64,000 bases of DNA, from NCBI GenBank assembly GCA_902538255.1, contig CACBEJ010000001.1, positions 124,001-188,000 on the forward strand, in the 5' to 3' direction. This document shows, piece after piece, positions 17,955 to 27,552 of this stretch (within the stretch, counting starts at the first letter, position 1; each line of letters begins with the position of its first letter). Source of the stretch: an uncultured Pelagibacteraceae bacterium. Its GTDB lineage: Bacteria; Pseudomonadota; Alphaproteobacteria; Pelagibacterales; Pelagibacteraceae. The notes below the pieces were generated by a model. The model made no database searches, was not told where the DNA came from, and worked only from the letters and a program-made list of their open reading frames with translations. The position numbers and the translations under genes were made by a program.

Positions 17955-18050
17955 AAAACAATATATTCAAAAAAGCTTCATTTTAAACAGTTTTAGTTAA
18001 ACACCATGTTAGTAAACTGTGAAAATAATGTTAATAAAAAGTAATCATCT

Positions 18051-18059
18051 TTATTCACA
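18051..18059 (+). other. DnaA box (TTATNCACA match)
   Basis: TTATTCACA fits the consensus TTATNCACA exactly. It ends four bases before a TATAAT at 18063-18068, so DnaA bound here would touch the likely hemE promoter. Confidence 0.65.
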
Positions 18060-18062
18060 GGA

Positions 18063-18068
18063 TATAAT
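18063..18068 (+). promoter_or_regulatory. candidate -10 box of hemE inside oriC
   Basis: TATAAT lies 29 bases before the hemE ATG. No clear -35 box is seen; the region where it should be partly overlaps the DnaA box at 18051. In Caulobacter a hemE promoter is also located within the origin. Confidence 0.4.
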
Positions 18069-18097
18069 ACAACTACAATTATTAATAAAGATTATTT

Positions 18098-19102
18098 ATG
18101 AAACCGTTACACAAAATAATAGTTAACAAAGATACTTCATTTAATCCTATATGGATCATGAGACAGGCAGGAAGATATCTGCCAGAATTTAGAAAAATTA
18201 GAGAAAAAAATCCTAATTTTATTAATCTATGTTTAAATGATAATTTATCTTCAGAAATAACTCTACAACCCTTAAAGAGATTTAATCTGGACGCTGCAAT
18301 AATATTTTCAGATATTTTAATGTTACCATATGGTTTGGGTCAAAAAGTAAAATTTGAAAAAAATTTTGGACCGAGACTTGGAGAATTAAATTTGAATGAA
18401 ATTGCAAAAATTGATGAAGTTGATTTTTTTGAAAAAACACATCGTGTTTATAAGGCAATTAAAAAAGTAAGCTCAAATCCAGATTTAAATGACAAAAATA
18501 CTATTGGATTTGTTGGAGCCCCATGGACGCTGTTAGTTTATATGATTAACCAACAATCACCAAAAAAGAATTTAAAAAAAGATTTTTTTAAAGACAATTT
18601 CTTAATAAATAGAATTTTATTAATTATTGAAAAATTTTTAAAAGTTCATATTAAAAATCAAGTTGAAAATGGTGCAAATATAATTCAAATTTTTGATAGT
18701 TGGGCTGGTTTATTGGAAGAAAAAGATTTGCCAAATTATATTTATACTCCAACTATGAGTTTAGTAAATTTCGTAAAATCTTTAAATGTGCCAGTGATAT
18801 GTTTCCCAAGAGAAATAAAAAACTACAAGGAATTTTGTGATATTGTTAAACCTGATGCTGTTAGTATCGATTATAATGTTGATCCAAAAAAAATACTTAG
18901 GGATATAAAAATACCTATTCAAGGTGGGTTAGATCCTAAGATTCTATTAACAGACAATGAAAACTTAAAAAAGGAAGCCTCTAAATATCTAGAAATCTTT
19001 AAAGATCATCCATATATATTTAATCTTGGACATGGTATTTTACCTGAGACTAATCCAGAAATGGTAGAAAACTTGATCAATATTGTAAAAAATTTTAAAT
19101 GA
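18098..19102 (+). CDS. hemE: uroporphyrinogen decarboxylase HemE
   Basis: HemE removes four carboxyl groups from uroporphyrinogen III to give coproporphyrinogen III. The 334-residue barrel has the signature WIMRQAGRYLPEFR near residue 20, IFSDILMLPYGLG (catalytic aspartate region) near 70, IQIFDSWAG near 205 and FNLGHGILPETNPE near 310. It is the first plus-strand gene after the origin and overlaps hemH by four bases (ATGA). Confidence 0.98.
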   Translation: MKPLHKIIVNKDTSFNPIWIMRQAGRYLPEFRKIREKNPNFINLCLNDNLSSEITLQPLKRFNLDAAIIFSDILMLPYGLGQKVKFEKNFGPRLGELNLNEIAKIDEVDFFEKTHRVYKAIKKVSSNPDLNDKNTIGFVGAPWTLLVYMINQQSPKKNLKKDFFKDNFLINRILLIIEKFLKVHIKNQVENGANIIQIFDSWAGLLEEKDLPNYIYTPTMSLVNFVKSLNVPVICFPREIKNYKEFCDIVKPDAVSIDYNVDPKKILRDIKIPIQGGLDPKILLTDNENLKKEASKYLEIFKDHPYIFNLGHGILPETNPEMVENLINIVKNFK

Positions 19103-20094
19103 TTGAAAAAAATCATCCCCCTGTAAAGTTTGGCAAAACCGGCGTTCTGATAATTAATCTAGGAACACCCGACTCTACTAGCTGGTTCGATATAAGAAAA
19201 TATTTAAGAGAGTTTCTTTCTGACAGAAGGGTTATCGAAGTAAATCCTGTAATTTGGCAAATAATTTTAAATGTTTTTATTTTAAATTTTAGGCCCCATA
19301 AAACTGCTAAAGCATATAAAGAAATCTGGATGAAGGATGAAAATATATCACCACTTCTTCATTATACGAAAAAGCAAAGTGAAAAAATTTCAAATTCAAT
19401 TTCTAAAGAAAATATCATTATAGATTTTGCAATGAGATATGGAAATCCTAGTATTAAAAGTAAGATTCATAAATTACACGAAACGGGCTGTGAAAATTTA
19501 GTGATACTTCCCCTTTATCCACAGTATGCTGCTGCCACAACAGCAACAGTCTGTGATGAAGTTTATAGAACTTTAATGAACATGAGATGGCAACCCTCTT
19601 TAAAAATAATACCACATTATGAATCTGATCCTCTTTATATTGATGCACTCGTTAATTCTATTAATAAAAAAATAAATGAAATTAGTTGGAAACCAGATCT
19701 TATCATTGCATCTTATCATGGAATACCAAAAAAATATTTTGATAAAGGTGATCCTTATCATTGTTATTGTCATAAAACGACAAGACTAATTTCGGAAAAA
19801 TTTAGTTCAGTTAAAATTAAAACTACATTTCAGTCAAGATTTGGTCCACAAGAATGGCTTCAACCATATACTGACAAGACTTTAGAAAATTTGCCTAAAG
19901 AGGGCATTAAAAATGTCCTTACAATTTGTCCAGGGTTTGCATCTGATTGTGTAGAGACTTTAGAGGAAATACAAATTCAAGCTAAAGAAAGTTTTTTAAA
20001 TTCAGGAGGAGAAAATTTTGATATGGTTCCTTGTTTAAATGATAATGATGATCATATACTTTTATTAAAATCCTTAATCGTAAGAAATATCTGA
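19099..20094 (+). CDS. hemH: ferrochelatase HemH
   Basis: HemH inserts ferrous iron into protoporphyrin IX, the last step of haem synthesis. The 331-residue protein has VLIINLGTPDS near residue 16, the metal-binding SYHGIPK near 210, the CHCYCHKTT region, the signature QSRFGPQEWLQPYTDKTL and the C-terminal CPGFASDCVETLEEI. It is the membrane-associated, monomeric-length bacterial form. hemE, hemH and hemJ form one short haem operon next to the origin. Confidence 0.97.
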   Translation: MIEKNHPPVKFGKTGVLIINLGTPDSTSWFDIRKYLREFLSDRRVIEVNPVIWQIILNVFILNFRPHKTAKAYKEIWMKDENISPLLHYTKKQSEKISNSISKENIIIDFAMRYGNPSIKSKIHKLHETGCENLVILPLYPQYAAATTATVCDEVYRTLMNMRWQPSLKIIPHYESDPLYIDALVNSINKKINEISWKPDLIIASYHGIPKKYFDKGDPYHCYCHKTTRLISEKFSSVKIKTTFQSRFGPQEWLQPYTDKTLENLPKEGIKNVLTICPGFASDCVETLEEIQIQAKESFLNSGGENFDMVPCLNDNDDHILLLKSLIVRNI

Positions 20095-20097
20095 TAT

Positions 20098-20532
20098 ATG
20101 AATTTGTATTTATTATTTAAATCTTTACATTTAATCGCTGTTGTTTCTTGGATGGCTGGTCTCTTGTATCTCCCAAGAATTTTTGTTTACCATGTTGAAA
20201 ATAATGAGAAAAAAGAAGCAACCGATATATTTAAAGTGATGGAAAAAAAGCTATTTTTCTACATTATGAGACCCGCAATGATTTTTACCTGGGTTTTTGG
20301 ATTGGTATTAATCTATCTAAATGGGATAGAAATTTTCTCTCAATTATGGTTTCAAATAAAGATTGTTTTAATGATATTACTATCTGCATATAATGACTTT
20401 CTAGGAAGATGTCTTGCTGCTTTAAAAAATTCTACAAATACAAGATCTGCAAAATTTTTTAGGATTATTAATGAAATACCAACGGTAATTTTGATTATTG
20501 TTGTATTTTTGGCTATTTTTAAGCCAATCTAG
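20098..20532 (+). CDS. hemJ: protoporphyrinogen IX oxidase HemJ
   Basis: HemJ oxidises protoporphyrinogen IX to protoporphyrin IX in the membrane and is the usual form of this enzyme in alphaproteobacteria. The 144-residue protein has four hydrophobic segments (about residues 5-25, 55-75, 80-98 and 124-143). The family histidine is present in LLFKSLHLIAVVSWMAGL and the second one in YLPRIFVYH. It starts three bases after hemH. Confidence 0.93.
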   Translation: MNLYLLFKSLHLIAVVSWMAGLLYLPRIFVYHVENNEKKEATDIFKVMEKKLFFYIMRPAMIFTWVFGLVLIYLNGIEIFSQLWFQIKIVLMILLSAYNDFLGRCLAALKNSTNTRSAKFFRIINEIPTVILIIVVFLAIFKPI

Positions 20533-20571
20533 GGTTGAAAAAACGCTAGTAGCATATATATTACCCCTAAC

Positions 20572-20587
20572 TGATAAGTCCTTATCA
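20572..20587. promoter_or_regulatory. 16-base dyad upstream of rho
   Basis: TGATAAG, two bases, then CTTATCA form an inverted repeat that ends ten bases before the rho ATG. The two-base centre makes a protein-binding operator more likely than an RNA hairpin. It might take part in rho control, since rho is autoregulated in other bacteria, but nothing direct supports this. Confidence 0.35.
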
Positions 20588-20597
20588 ATAAATAATC

Positions 20598-21866
20598 ATG
20601 AATATTCAAGAACTCAAACTTAAATCATCCGAGCAGCTTATTACGCAAGCCGAGGAGCTCGGTATAGAAAATGCAAGCACATTAAGAAAACAAGAAATAC
20701 TTTTCGCTATTCTAAAAAAAGTTGCTGAAAAAGAGGAAATTACTGGTGTAGGCGTTTTGCAATTATTACAAGACGGCTTTGGTTTTCTAAGAGCAATGGA
20801 ATCAAATTATCTTCCTGGACCAGATGATATTTATGTGAGCCCAAGTCAAATTAGAAAATTTGGTTTGAGAACTGGAGACACAGTTGAAGGACCAGTTAGA
20901 GCCCCTAAAGAAGGTGAAAGATATTTTGCATTATTACAGGTTAGTAAGATAAATTTTGAGGAACCAGAAAAAGCAAGACACAAAATTGCATTTGATAACT
21001 TAACGCCTTTATATCCAGATAAACAATTGGTGATGGAAGTTGAAGCTACAAAAGTTGAAAAAAAACAAGATTTAACTCCAAGACTTATTGATCTAGTTAG
21101 CCCAATTGGCAAGGGACAAAGATCTATAATTATTTCTCCACCCAAAGCTGGAAAAACAATGATTTTGCAAAGCATAGCAAACTCAATAGCTAAAAATTAT
21201 CCAGAATGTTACCTTATGGTGTTATTGATTGATGAACGTCCAGAGGAAGTAACAGACATGCAAAGAACTGTAAAAGGTGAGGTAATTAGTTCTACTTTCG
21301 ATGAACCAGCTCAAAGGCACGTAGCAGTGGCTGAAATGGTTATAGAAAAAGCCAAAAGACTAACTGAGCACAAAAAAGATGTTATTATATTATTAGATTC
21401 AATTACAAGACTAGGACGAGCATATAATGCTGTAATACCTAGTTCTGGTAAAGTGCTTACCGGAGGTGTGGATGCAAATGCACTTCAGAGACCCAAAAGA
21501 TTTTTTGGTGCAGCAAGAAACATCGAAGAAGGTGGTTCATTAACAATTATCTCTACAGCTTTAATTGATACAGGAAGTAGAATGGATGAAGTAATTTTTG
21601 AAGAATTTAAAGGAACAGGTAATAGTGAAACAATACTTGATAGAAAAATAGCAGATAAAAGAATATACCCTGCAATTGATATAACAAAATCAGGAACAAG
21701 AAGAGAGGAATTATTGTTTGATAAAAATGATTTACAAAAAATGAATGTGCTTAGAAGAATAATTGCGCCAATGGGAACTATGGATGCTATTGAATTTATT
21801 AACTCAAAATTAAAAGATACAAAAAATAATGCTGAGTTTTTTAACTCAATGAACAAACCTGCTTAA
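20598..21866 (+). CDS. rho: transcription termination factor Rho
   Basis: Rho is the hexameric RNA helicase that ends transcription. The 422-residue protein has the N-terminal helix bundle, the cold-shock-like primary RNA-binding domain ([14 protein letters not shown] near residue 58), Walker [12 protein letters not shown] near 176, Walker [17 protein letters not shown] near 262 and the Q-loop [17 protein letters not shown] near 290. Length and motifs are all normal. The 65-base gap before it contains a dyad. Confidence 0.98.
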   Translation: MNIQELKLKSSEQLITQAEELGIENASTLRKQEILFAILKKVAEKEEITGVGVLQLLQDGFGFLRAMESNYLPGPDDIYVSPSQIRKFGLRTGDTVEGPVRAPKEGERYFALLQVSKINFEEPEKARHKIAFDNLTPLYPDKQLVMEVEATKVEKKQDLTPRLIDLVSPIGKGQRSIIISPPKAGKTMILQSIANSIAKNYPECYLMVLLIDERPEEVTDMQRTVKGEVISSTFDEPAQRHVAVAEMVIEKAKRLTEHKKDVIILLDSITRLGRAYNAVIPSSGKVLTGGVDANALQRPKRFFGAARNIEEGGSLTIISTALIDTGSRMDEVIFEEFKGTGNSETILDRKIADKRIYPAIDITKSGTRREELLFDKNDLQKMNVLRRIIAPMGTMDAIEFINSKLKDTKNNAEFFNSMNKPA

Positions 21867-21929
21867 AGAAAATTTTTCATTACAATTTTAAGTTTTACAG
21901 TGATGCAAATTTAAAGATATAATCTTCGA

Positions 21930-23261
21930 ATGACAATTTATGCTTTATCGAGCGGACCAGGTGTGTCGGGTATAGCTGTTATTAGACTTTCAGGAATAGA
22001 TACCTCAAAGGTAATTAAGCTTATGACTGGCAAAGAGCCGCCAAGGCCTAGAGTGGCTACTTTGCGAAAAATCAACAAAATCAACACTTATGAGCTGATA
22101 GATGAAGGATTAATTCTATGGTTTCCTGGTCCAGAGAGCTACACTGGTGAGGATATGGCTGAGATTCAGGTTCATGGGAGCAAAGCTGTTGTGGACGCCA
22201 TACACTCTTCTCTTTCAGAAATAGAAAATTGTAGACTAGCTGAGCCAGGTGAATTTACAAAATTAGCATTTCAAAATGGAAAAATAAATTTACTTAAAGC
22301 CGAGAGTATTGCGGATTTAATTTCATCAGAAACTGAAATTCAAAGACAACAAGCAATTAAAATTATGAATGGAAATTCAGCAGACCAATTTAACTATTTA
22401 AGAGACAAACTTTTGAAAATTTTATCACATATTGAAGCTAAAATAGATTTTCCAGATGAGGATTTGCCAAATAATATTTTAAACGAAATTAAAAAAAGTT
22501 CTGATGAGGTAATAAATAAAATTAAAAAAATATTAAATGATCAAAAAGTTGGAGAAAGAATTAGAGAGGGTTTCAAAATTGCAATTCTTGGTCCAACAAA
22601 TGCTGGAAAATCTAGTCTGATGAATCATTTATCAAATCGAGAAGTAGCAATTGTTTCTGAAATTGCTGGCACAACTAGAGACGTAGTTGAAACACATCTT
22701 AATATAGATGGTTATCCAGTAATAATATCTGATACAGCTGGAATAAGAGACTCTAAGGATGAGATAGAAAAGAAAGGTATTAAATTATCACTTAATAGAG
22801 CAGAAGAAGCAGATTTAAAGCTTGTCGTGATTGAAGCAAAAAGCCTTGATTTTACTGAGGTTTTGGAGGGTTTGTTAGATAAAAATGCAATATTAGTTAT
22901 AAATAAATCAGATCTTTTAGAAAAAGATATTGATCCAGAAATTAAAAAAATAAATCATGTTTTAATTTCAATTAAAGAAAATAAAAATATCGAAGAGTTA
23001 ATTTTAAAAATAAAAAATAATTTAAAAAACAAATTCATTTCAAGTGATGATATTTTAATTACCAGAGAAAGACATCGACAACATTTGCAACAATGTTTAG
23101 ATCATTTAAATAATTTTAATCAAAAACAAGAAATTGAAGATTTCGATATAGCTGCAGAAGATTTAAGATTAGCTACTAGACATTTAGGTATGATTGTCGG
23201 AAAAGTTGATGTAGAGGAGATATTAGGTACTATTTTCAACGATTTTTGTATAGGTAAATAA
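21930..23261 (+). CDS. mnmE: tRNA modification GTPase MnmE
   Basis: MnmE works with MnmG to add aminomethyl groups to the wobble uridine of certain tRNAs. The 443-residue protein has the N-terminal folate-binding domain (LSSGPGVSGIAVIRLSG), a G domain with P-loop GPTNAGKSSLMN near residue 221, switch DTAGIRDSKDEIE and NKSD, and the C-terminal zinc-free ending FCIGK whose cysteine is required for activity. A TATAAT ends six bases before the ATG, which could be chance in such AT-rich DNA. Confidence 0.98.
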   Translation: MTIYALSSGPGVSGIAVIRLSGIDTSKVIKLMTGKEPPRPRVATLRKINKINTYELIDEGLILWFPGPESYTGEDMAEIQVHGSKAVVDAIHSSLSEIENCRLAEPGEFTKLAFQNGKINLLKAESIADLISSETEIQRQQAIKIMNGNSADQFNYLRDKLLKILSHIEAKIDFPDEDLPNNILNEIKKSSDEVINKIKKILNDQKVGERIREGFKIAILGPTNAGKSSLMNHLSNREVAIVSEIAGTTRDVVETHLNIDGYPVIISDTAGIRDSKDEIEKKGIKLSLNRAEEADLKLVVIEAKSLDFTEVLEGLLDKNAILVINKSDLLEKDIDPEIKKINHVLISIKENKNIEELILKIKNNLKNKFISSDDILITRERHRQHLQQCLDHLNNFNQKQEIEDFDIAAEDLRLATRHLGMIVGKVDVEEILGTIFNDFCIGK

Positions 23262-23292
23262 CATTCAATTTTGCTGGTTTTTTGCTCCTTTT

Positions 23293-23312
23293 TTATCAAA
23301 AAACGTTGATAA
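23293..23312. repeat. inverted repeat A between mnmE and mnmG
   Basis: TTATCAA, a six-base loop, then TTGATAA form a perfect seven-base-pair stem in the 117-base mnmE-mnmG gap. No long T-run follows, so it is not a typical terminator. Confidence 0.45.
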
Positions 23313-23315
23313 ATA

Positions 23316-23341
23316 AGGCTTATTTATAAAAAATTAAGCCT
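23316..23341. repeat. inverted repeat B between mnmE and mnmG
   Basis: AGGCTTA, a 12-base AT loop, then TAAGCCT form a second perfect seven-base-pair stem starting four bases after repeat A. It ends 37 bases before the mnmG ATG. The pair may be protein sites or a leader RNA structure. Confidence 0.45.
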
Positions 23342-23378
23342 ATCTTGTAAATTATATAATCAGATATAGATTTGTAAT

Positions 23379-25250
23379 ATGGAAAATGATTTGTCATTTG
23401 ATGTAGTTGTAATTGGTGGAGGCCATGCTGGATGTGAAGCTGCAGCAGCTTCTGCTCGTCTTGGAGTGAACACTGCCTTATTTACTCATGAAATAGAAAC
23501 TATCGGTGAGATGTCCTGTAACCCAGCAATAGGAGGTTTGGGCAAAGGTCATTTGGTTAGAGAAATAGATGCTCTTGATGGTGTTATGGGAGATGTAGCA
23601 GACAAATCAGGTATACAATTTAGATTGTTAAATAGAAGTAGAGGGCCAGCAGTCAGAGGACCTCGAACTCAATCAGATAGATCGCTTTATCGTAAATATA
23701 TGCAGGAAATATTGCTAAACTATTGTAATTTAACGGTTTTTTCTGATTCAGTTATAAAGTTTATTTTTAATAAAAATTCAATAAGTGGATTTCAAACTAA
23801 AAAAGGAAAGAAAGTGCTATCGAATAAGATAATACTTACAACAGGAACTTTTTTGAATGGTTTGATACATATAGGTGATGAAAGAACTCCAGCAGGTAGA
23901 TACGACGAAAAACCTTCTACAGGTTTGAGTGAACAATTAGCAAAATATAATTTTAAAATTGGTAGATTAAAAACTGGAACACCACCAAGGTTAGATTCAA
24001 GAACAATTAATTTTGAAAACTTAGAAGAACAATTCGCAGATGACGATCCTTATTTTTTTTCATTCTTAACTAAAAAAAATCTTAATAAACAAATATCTTG
24101 TAGAGTGACTTATACAAACGAAAAGGTTCATAACATTATAGAAAAGAATTTATCAAAGAGCGCTATGTACTCCGGTAGTATAAAAGGGGTAGGACCAAGA
24201 TATTGTCCATCTATAGAAGATAAGATAGTAAAATTTGCAGATAAAGTTCGTCACCAGATATTTTTAGAGCCAGAAGGTCTAAATGATTACACAATTTACC
24301 CAAATGGTATATCGACATCACTTCCAGCTGATGTACAACAAGAAATATGTAATAATATCAATGGTTTAGAGAATGTTATTATATTAAGACCAGGATACGC
24401 AATAGAATATGATTATATAGATCCACGTGAACTATTCCTAACTCTTGAAACTAAGAAGATAAGCAATCTTTATCTTGCTGGTCAGATTAACGGGACAACA
24501 GGATATGAGGAAGCTGCTGCACAAGGCCTTATAGCAGGAATAAATGCTGCCCTGTCAGTAAAAAAATTGGAACCATTCATACTTGATAGATCTGATGCTT
24601 ATATAGGAGTAATGATCGATGATTTGGTGACCAAAGGAGTAGCTGAGCCATACCGTATGTTTACATCAAGAGCAGAATATCGATTGAGTTTGAGATCTGA
24701 CAATGCTGATCAAAGATTAACTGCAAAGGGAATAGAAATTGGCCTAATAGGTAATGAGAGGAAAGCAATATATTTGAGTAAATTTGAACAAATTAGGCAA
24801 ATAAATTTTAAAATGAGAAATTCTAAGATCTCACCCTCTAAAGCTGAGAAATTTGGAATAAAAATAGCAAAAGACGGAATATTGAGATCATCCGGCGAAA
24901 TTCTAACTCAAAAAGGGGTAAATATGAGTAAAATAAGGGAAATATGGTCCGACATACCCTTTTTTAGTGAAGAAATTGATAAACAAGTAGAAATAAATGC
25001 TCATTATAGGGGGTATTTGAAGAAGCAAAAAGCAGATATTTTAGCATTTAAGAGGGACGAAAACCTAATTATTCCAGATAAAATTAATTATGACGGGCTA
25101 CCAGGTTTATCTAATGAGGTAAAAGCAAAATTTAAAGAAATAAAGCCTAAAACAATGGGTCAAGCTCTAAGAATTGATGGAATAACTCCTGCCGCTGTAT
25201 ATATTTTGTTGTCACATGTCAAAAGAAAGTCTATTAAGCATATAGCTTAA
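23379..25250 (+). CDS. mnmG: tRNA modification enzyme MnmG (GidA)
   Basis: MnmG is the FAD partner of MnmE in wobble-uridine modification. The 623-residue protein starts with the FAD loop [15 protein letters not shown], then [14 protein letters not shown], the NAD-binding central insertion, [17 protein letters not shown] near 342 and [20 protein letters not shown] near 364. The C-terminal helical part (HYRGYLKKQ and later [18 protein letters not shown]) binds MnmE and tRNA. It overlaps rsmG by one base. Confidence 0.98.
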   Translation: MENDLSFDVVVIGGGHAGCEAAAASARLGVNTALFTHEIETIGEMSCNPAIGGLGKGHLVREIDALDGVMGDVADKSGIQFRLLNRSRGPAVRGPRTQSDRSLYRKYMQEILLNYCNLTVFSDSVIKFIFNKNSISGFQTKKGKKVLSNKIILTTGTFLNGLIHIGDERTPAGRYDEKPSTGLSEQLAKYNFKIGRLKTGTPPRLDSRTINFENLEEQFADDDPYFFSFLTKKNLNKQISCRVTYTNEKVHNIIEKNLSKSAMYSGSIKGVGPRYCPSIEDKIVKFADKVRHQIFLEPEGLNDYTIYPNGISTSLPADVQQEICNNINGLENVIILRPGYAIEYDYIDPRELFLTLETKKISNLYLAGQINGTTGYEEAAAQGLIAGINAALSVKKLEPFILDRSDAYIGVMIDDLVTKGVAEPYRMFTSRAEYRLSLRSDNADQRLTAKGIEIGLIGNERKAIYLSKFEQIRQINFKMRNSKISPSKAEKFGIKIAKDGILRSSGEILTQKGVNMSKIREIWSDIPFFSEEIDKQVEINAHYRGYLKKQKADILAFKRDENLIIPDKINYDGLPGLSNEVKAKFKEIKPKTMGQALRIDGITPAAVYILLSHVKRKSIKHIA

Positions 25251-25894
25251 TGGATCAGGAAATTTTAAATTCTTATTCTAGAATCAATCACTTAAATGTT
25301 TCACGTGAAACATTTTTGGACTTTGAAAACTATATATCTATGATTCTTGAAAAAAATAAAAAAATCAACATAATTAGCCAAAATACAGCATCAAAAAAGG
25401 CTATAATTGAACGTCATATTGTTGATTCTGCACAAATTATTGATTTTGTTGACTTAAATAGCAATACAACTACAGATATAGGCTCAGGAGGAGGGATGCC
25501 AGGTATAATCGTAGCAATTATACTAAAAAATATGAAAAATAATATGAATGTGCACCTTTATGAAAAAAGCTACCATAAAAGCCATTTTTTAATGGAAGTT
25601 TCAAAAAAATTAAAATTAAACACAAAGGTTTTTCAGAAAAATATTTTTGAAATAAAAAATTTAGAAACAGGAACGATAATGTCCAGAGCATTTAAACCAA
25701 TGCCAGTAGTTTTAGAATTAGTCTATGAAAATTTTTCAAAATATAAAAATTTAATTTTTTTTATGGGGAAGAGTGGAAAAAAAATTTTTGAAAATTCCAA
25801 AAATAAATGGGAGTTGGAGTATATAGAAAAGAAAAGTTTAACAAGTGAAGACTCATTTTTAATCAATATTAAAAAAATTAAAAAAAAAAATTAA
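25250..25894 (+). CDS. rsmG: 16S rRNA (guanine-527-N7) methyltransferase RsmG
   Basis: RsmG methylates G527 of 16S rRNA using S-adenosylmethionine. The 214-residue protein has the SAM loop TTDIGSGGGMPGII near residue 78 and the ERHIVDSAQII motif near 58. Residues around 17-22 (VSRETF) are encoded by a perfect parS site, as is often seen in this gene in alphaproteobacteria. It belongs to the mnmG-rsmG-parA-parB group. Confidence 0.95.
   Translation: MDQEILNSYSRINHLNVSRETFLDFENYISMILEKNKKINIISQNTASKKAIIERHIVDSAQIIDFVDLNSNTTTDIGSGGGMPGIIVAIILKNMKNNMNVHLYEKSYHKSHFLMEVSKKLKLNTKVFQKNIFEIKNLETGTIMSRAFKPMPVVLELVYENFSKYKNLIFFMGKSGKKIFENSKNKWELEYIEKKSLTSEDSFLINIKKIKKKN
25297..25312. other. parS centromere site
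   Basis: TGTTTCACGTGAAACA is the perfect 16-base palindrome bound by chromosomal ParB. It lies within codons 16-21 of rsmG, about 0.6 kb upstream of parA and about 7.2 kb from the predicted oriC. I noticed no second perfect copy in the window. Confidence 0.93.
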
Positions 25895-25915
25895 AAGTTT
25901 TGTAAATAAAATATA

Positions 25916-26710
25916 ATGCAAATTATTTCAGTAATAAATCAAAAGGGCGGCGTTGGAAAAACCACTACAGTAATAAATCTTGCAGCTGGATTAACCTATT
26001 TAAATAAAAAAATTCTAGTAATTGACCTAGATCCCCAAGGGAATGCAACTACAGGTCTTGGATTATCTAATATGAACAGCTCCAGTGATACAATTTATGG
26101 AGTACTGAATGGAAGTAAAGAAATTGAAGAGGTAATAAGAAAGACACAGTTCGAAAATTTAGATATCATCACATCTAACGTTGACCTCTCAGGTCTTGAA
26201 GTCGAAACTGCCGACGATAGTAATAGGGCTTTTATATTAAAGGCTAAATTAGCAGCATATTTAAACAGTTCTAGAGGATCTTACGATTATGTTCTAATTG
26301 ATTGTCCACCTTCTTTGAGCTTGCTTACTGTTATGGCATTAGTATGTTCTAACTCTCTTTTGGTTCCACTGCAGACAGAATTTTTTGCTTTAGAAGGCTT
26401 AACTCAGCTCATTAAAACAATTGAAAGGATAAAAGTAAGTTTAAATCCAAATTTAAAAATTAGAGGCATACTTCTAACAATGTATGATAAAAGAAATAGG
26501 CTTTCATCTCAAGTTGAGAAAGAAGCAAGAGACTATTTTAGAGAAAAAGTTTATTCAACAGTTATACCAAGAAATGTCAGATTGTCTGAAGCACCTTCTC
26601 ATGGAGTGCCGGTTTTAATTTATGATAAATCCTGTCCTGGAAGTAAATCATATTTTAATTTTACTGATGAATTTATTAATCAAGAAAAATCATTAGGGAG
26701 CGCTGCGTAA
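25916..26710 (+). CDS. parA: chromosome partitioning ATPase ParA
   Basis: ParA is the deviant Walker ATPase that pulls ParB-parS complexes toward the cell poles. The 264-residue protein has the deviant P-loop INQKGGVGKTTTVIN at residues 7-21, LVIDLDPQGNATTGLG near 35 and YVLIDCPPSLSLLT near 122. It has no N-terminal DNA-binding extension, which is the chromosomal type. Its stop overlaps the parB ATG by one base. Confidence 0.97.
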   Translation: MQIISVINQKGGVGKTTTVINLAAGLTYLNKKILVIDLDPQGNATTGLGLSNMNSSSDTIYGVLNGSKEIEEVIRKTQFENLDIITSNVDLSGLEVETADDSNRAFILKAKLAAYLNSSRGSYDYVLIDCPPSLSLLTVMALVCSNSLLVPLQTEFFALEGLTQLIKTIERIKVSLNPNLKIRGILLTMYDKRNRLSSQVEKEARDYFREKVYSTVIPRNVRLSEAPSHGVPVLIYDKSCPGSKSYFNFTDEFINQEKSLGSAA

Positions 26711-27552
26711 TGGAAAAAATTAAAAAAGGATTGGGTAGAGGCTTATCTTCATTGATTGGTGAAAACAAGGTTGAGTCTCAAAAAAATCAATTATCCATAA
26801 GTGAATTAGTACCTAATAAATATCAACCAAGAAAAATATTTGATGAGAATAACTTAGATGAATTAACAAATTCAATTAAAGAAAGAGGGATGATACAACC
26901 AATTGTTGTTCGAAAATCAAATGATGACATATCTAAATTCGAAATAATTGCTGGTGAAAGAAGATGGCTTGCAGCTCAAAGAGCAGGTCTTCATAATGTA
27001 CCTGTTGTAATCACTGAGGCCGATGATTTAAAATCTTTAGAATTTGCCATTGTCGAAAATGTTCAAAGGCATGATCTAAATCCTTTGGAAGAAGCCCAGG
27101 GTTACAAAAGATTGATTGATGAATTCTCATATGATCAAGAGAAAGTTTCAAAATTTATCGGTAAAAGCAGAAGCCATATAACAAACTCATTAAGACTTTT
27201 AACATTGCCTCAAGACGTAATAAAATTGATTGAGACACAAAAAATTACTGCAGGTCATGCAAAAATTTTAGTTGGTCTTTCTAATGCTAGTTTTGTAGCA
27301 TCTAAAATCTTAGAAAAGAAACTGTCTGTTAGACAAGCTGAAACTTTTGTGAGAGTTTTTAAAAATAAAAAAATTAAATCAAGTAAAAAGAAAGATACTA
27401 ATATTATTGCATTAGAACTATCAATCTCTAATAAAATTGGCATAAATGTTGATATACAAAATAATTATAGAAACAAGGGTAAAATAAGTTTTGAGTATAA
27501 AGATTTAGACCAACTTAACAAAATTATAGATATTATTAAAAACCACTACTAG
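26710..27552 (+). CDS. parB: chromosome partitioning protein ParB
   Basis: ParB is the CTP-dependent clamp that loads at parS and spreads. The 280-residue protein begins with the ParA-stimulating peptide KKGLGRGLSSLIGE, followed by the N-terminal domain with PNKYQPRKIF and the GERRWLAAQRAG motif near 77, the helix-turn-helix KVSKFIGKSRSHITNSLRLL near 142 and a C-terminal dimer domain. Its target parS is 1.4 kb upstream. The 3' end overlaps the convergent holA by 17 bases. Confidence 0.97.
   Translation: MEKIKKGLGRGLSSLIGENKVESQKNQLSISELVPNKYQPRKIFDENNLDELTNSIKERGMIQPIVVRKSNDDISKFEIIAGERRWLAAQRAGLHNVPVVITEADDLKSLEFAIVENVQRHDLNPLEEAQGYKRLIDEFSYDQEKVSKFIGKSRSHITNSLRLLTLPQDVIKLIETQKITAGHAKILVGLSNASFVASKILEKKLSVRQAETFVRVFKNKKIKSSKKKDTNIIALELSISNKIGINVDIQNNYRNKGKISFEYKDLDQLNKIIDIIKNHY

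Larger units (their letters stand above)
17832..18097. other. predicted chromosomal replication origin (oriC)
   Basis: This 266-base gap is among the longest in the window and lies between ppsR and hemE, the place where Caulobacter and other alphaproteobacteria carry oriC. It is extremely AT-rich, holds two DnaA-box-like nonamers (17946-17954 and 18051-18059), and genes diverge from it on both sides: ppsR to dnaQ on the minus strand, hemE to parB on the plus strand. That matches leading-strand orientation from an origin. A parS site and parAB lie 7-9 kb away. The boundaries and any unwinding element are not defined. Confidence 0.75.

Noticed and set aside
18018-18028. TGTGAAAATAA as a reverse DnaA box
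   Set aside because: It has an extra base or two mismatches against TGTGNATAA and was not counted.
21485-21856. 123-codon open frame opposite rho
   Set aside because: Antisense shadow; hydrophobic product explained by reverse complement of conserved rho codons.
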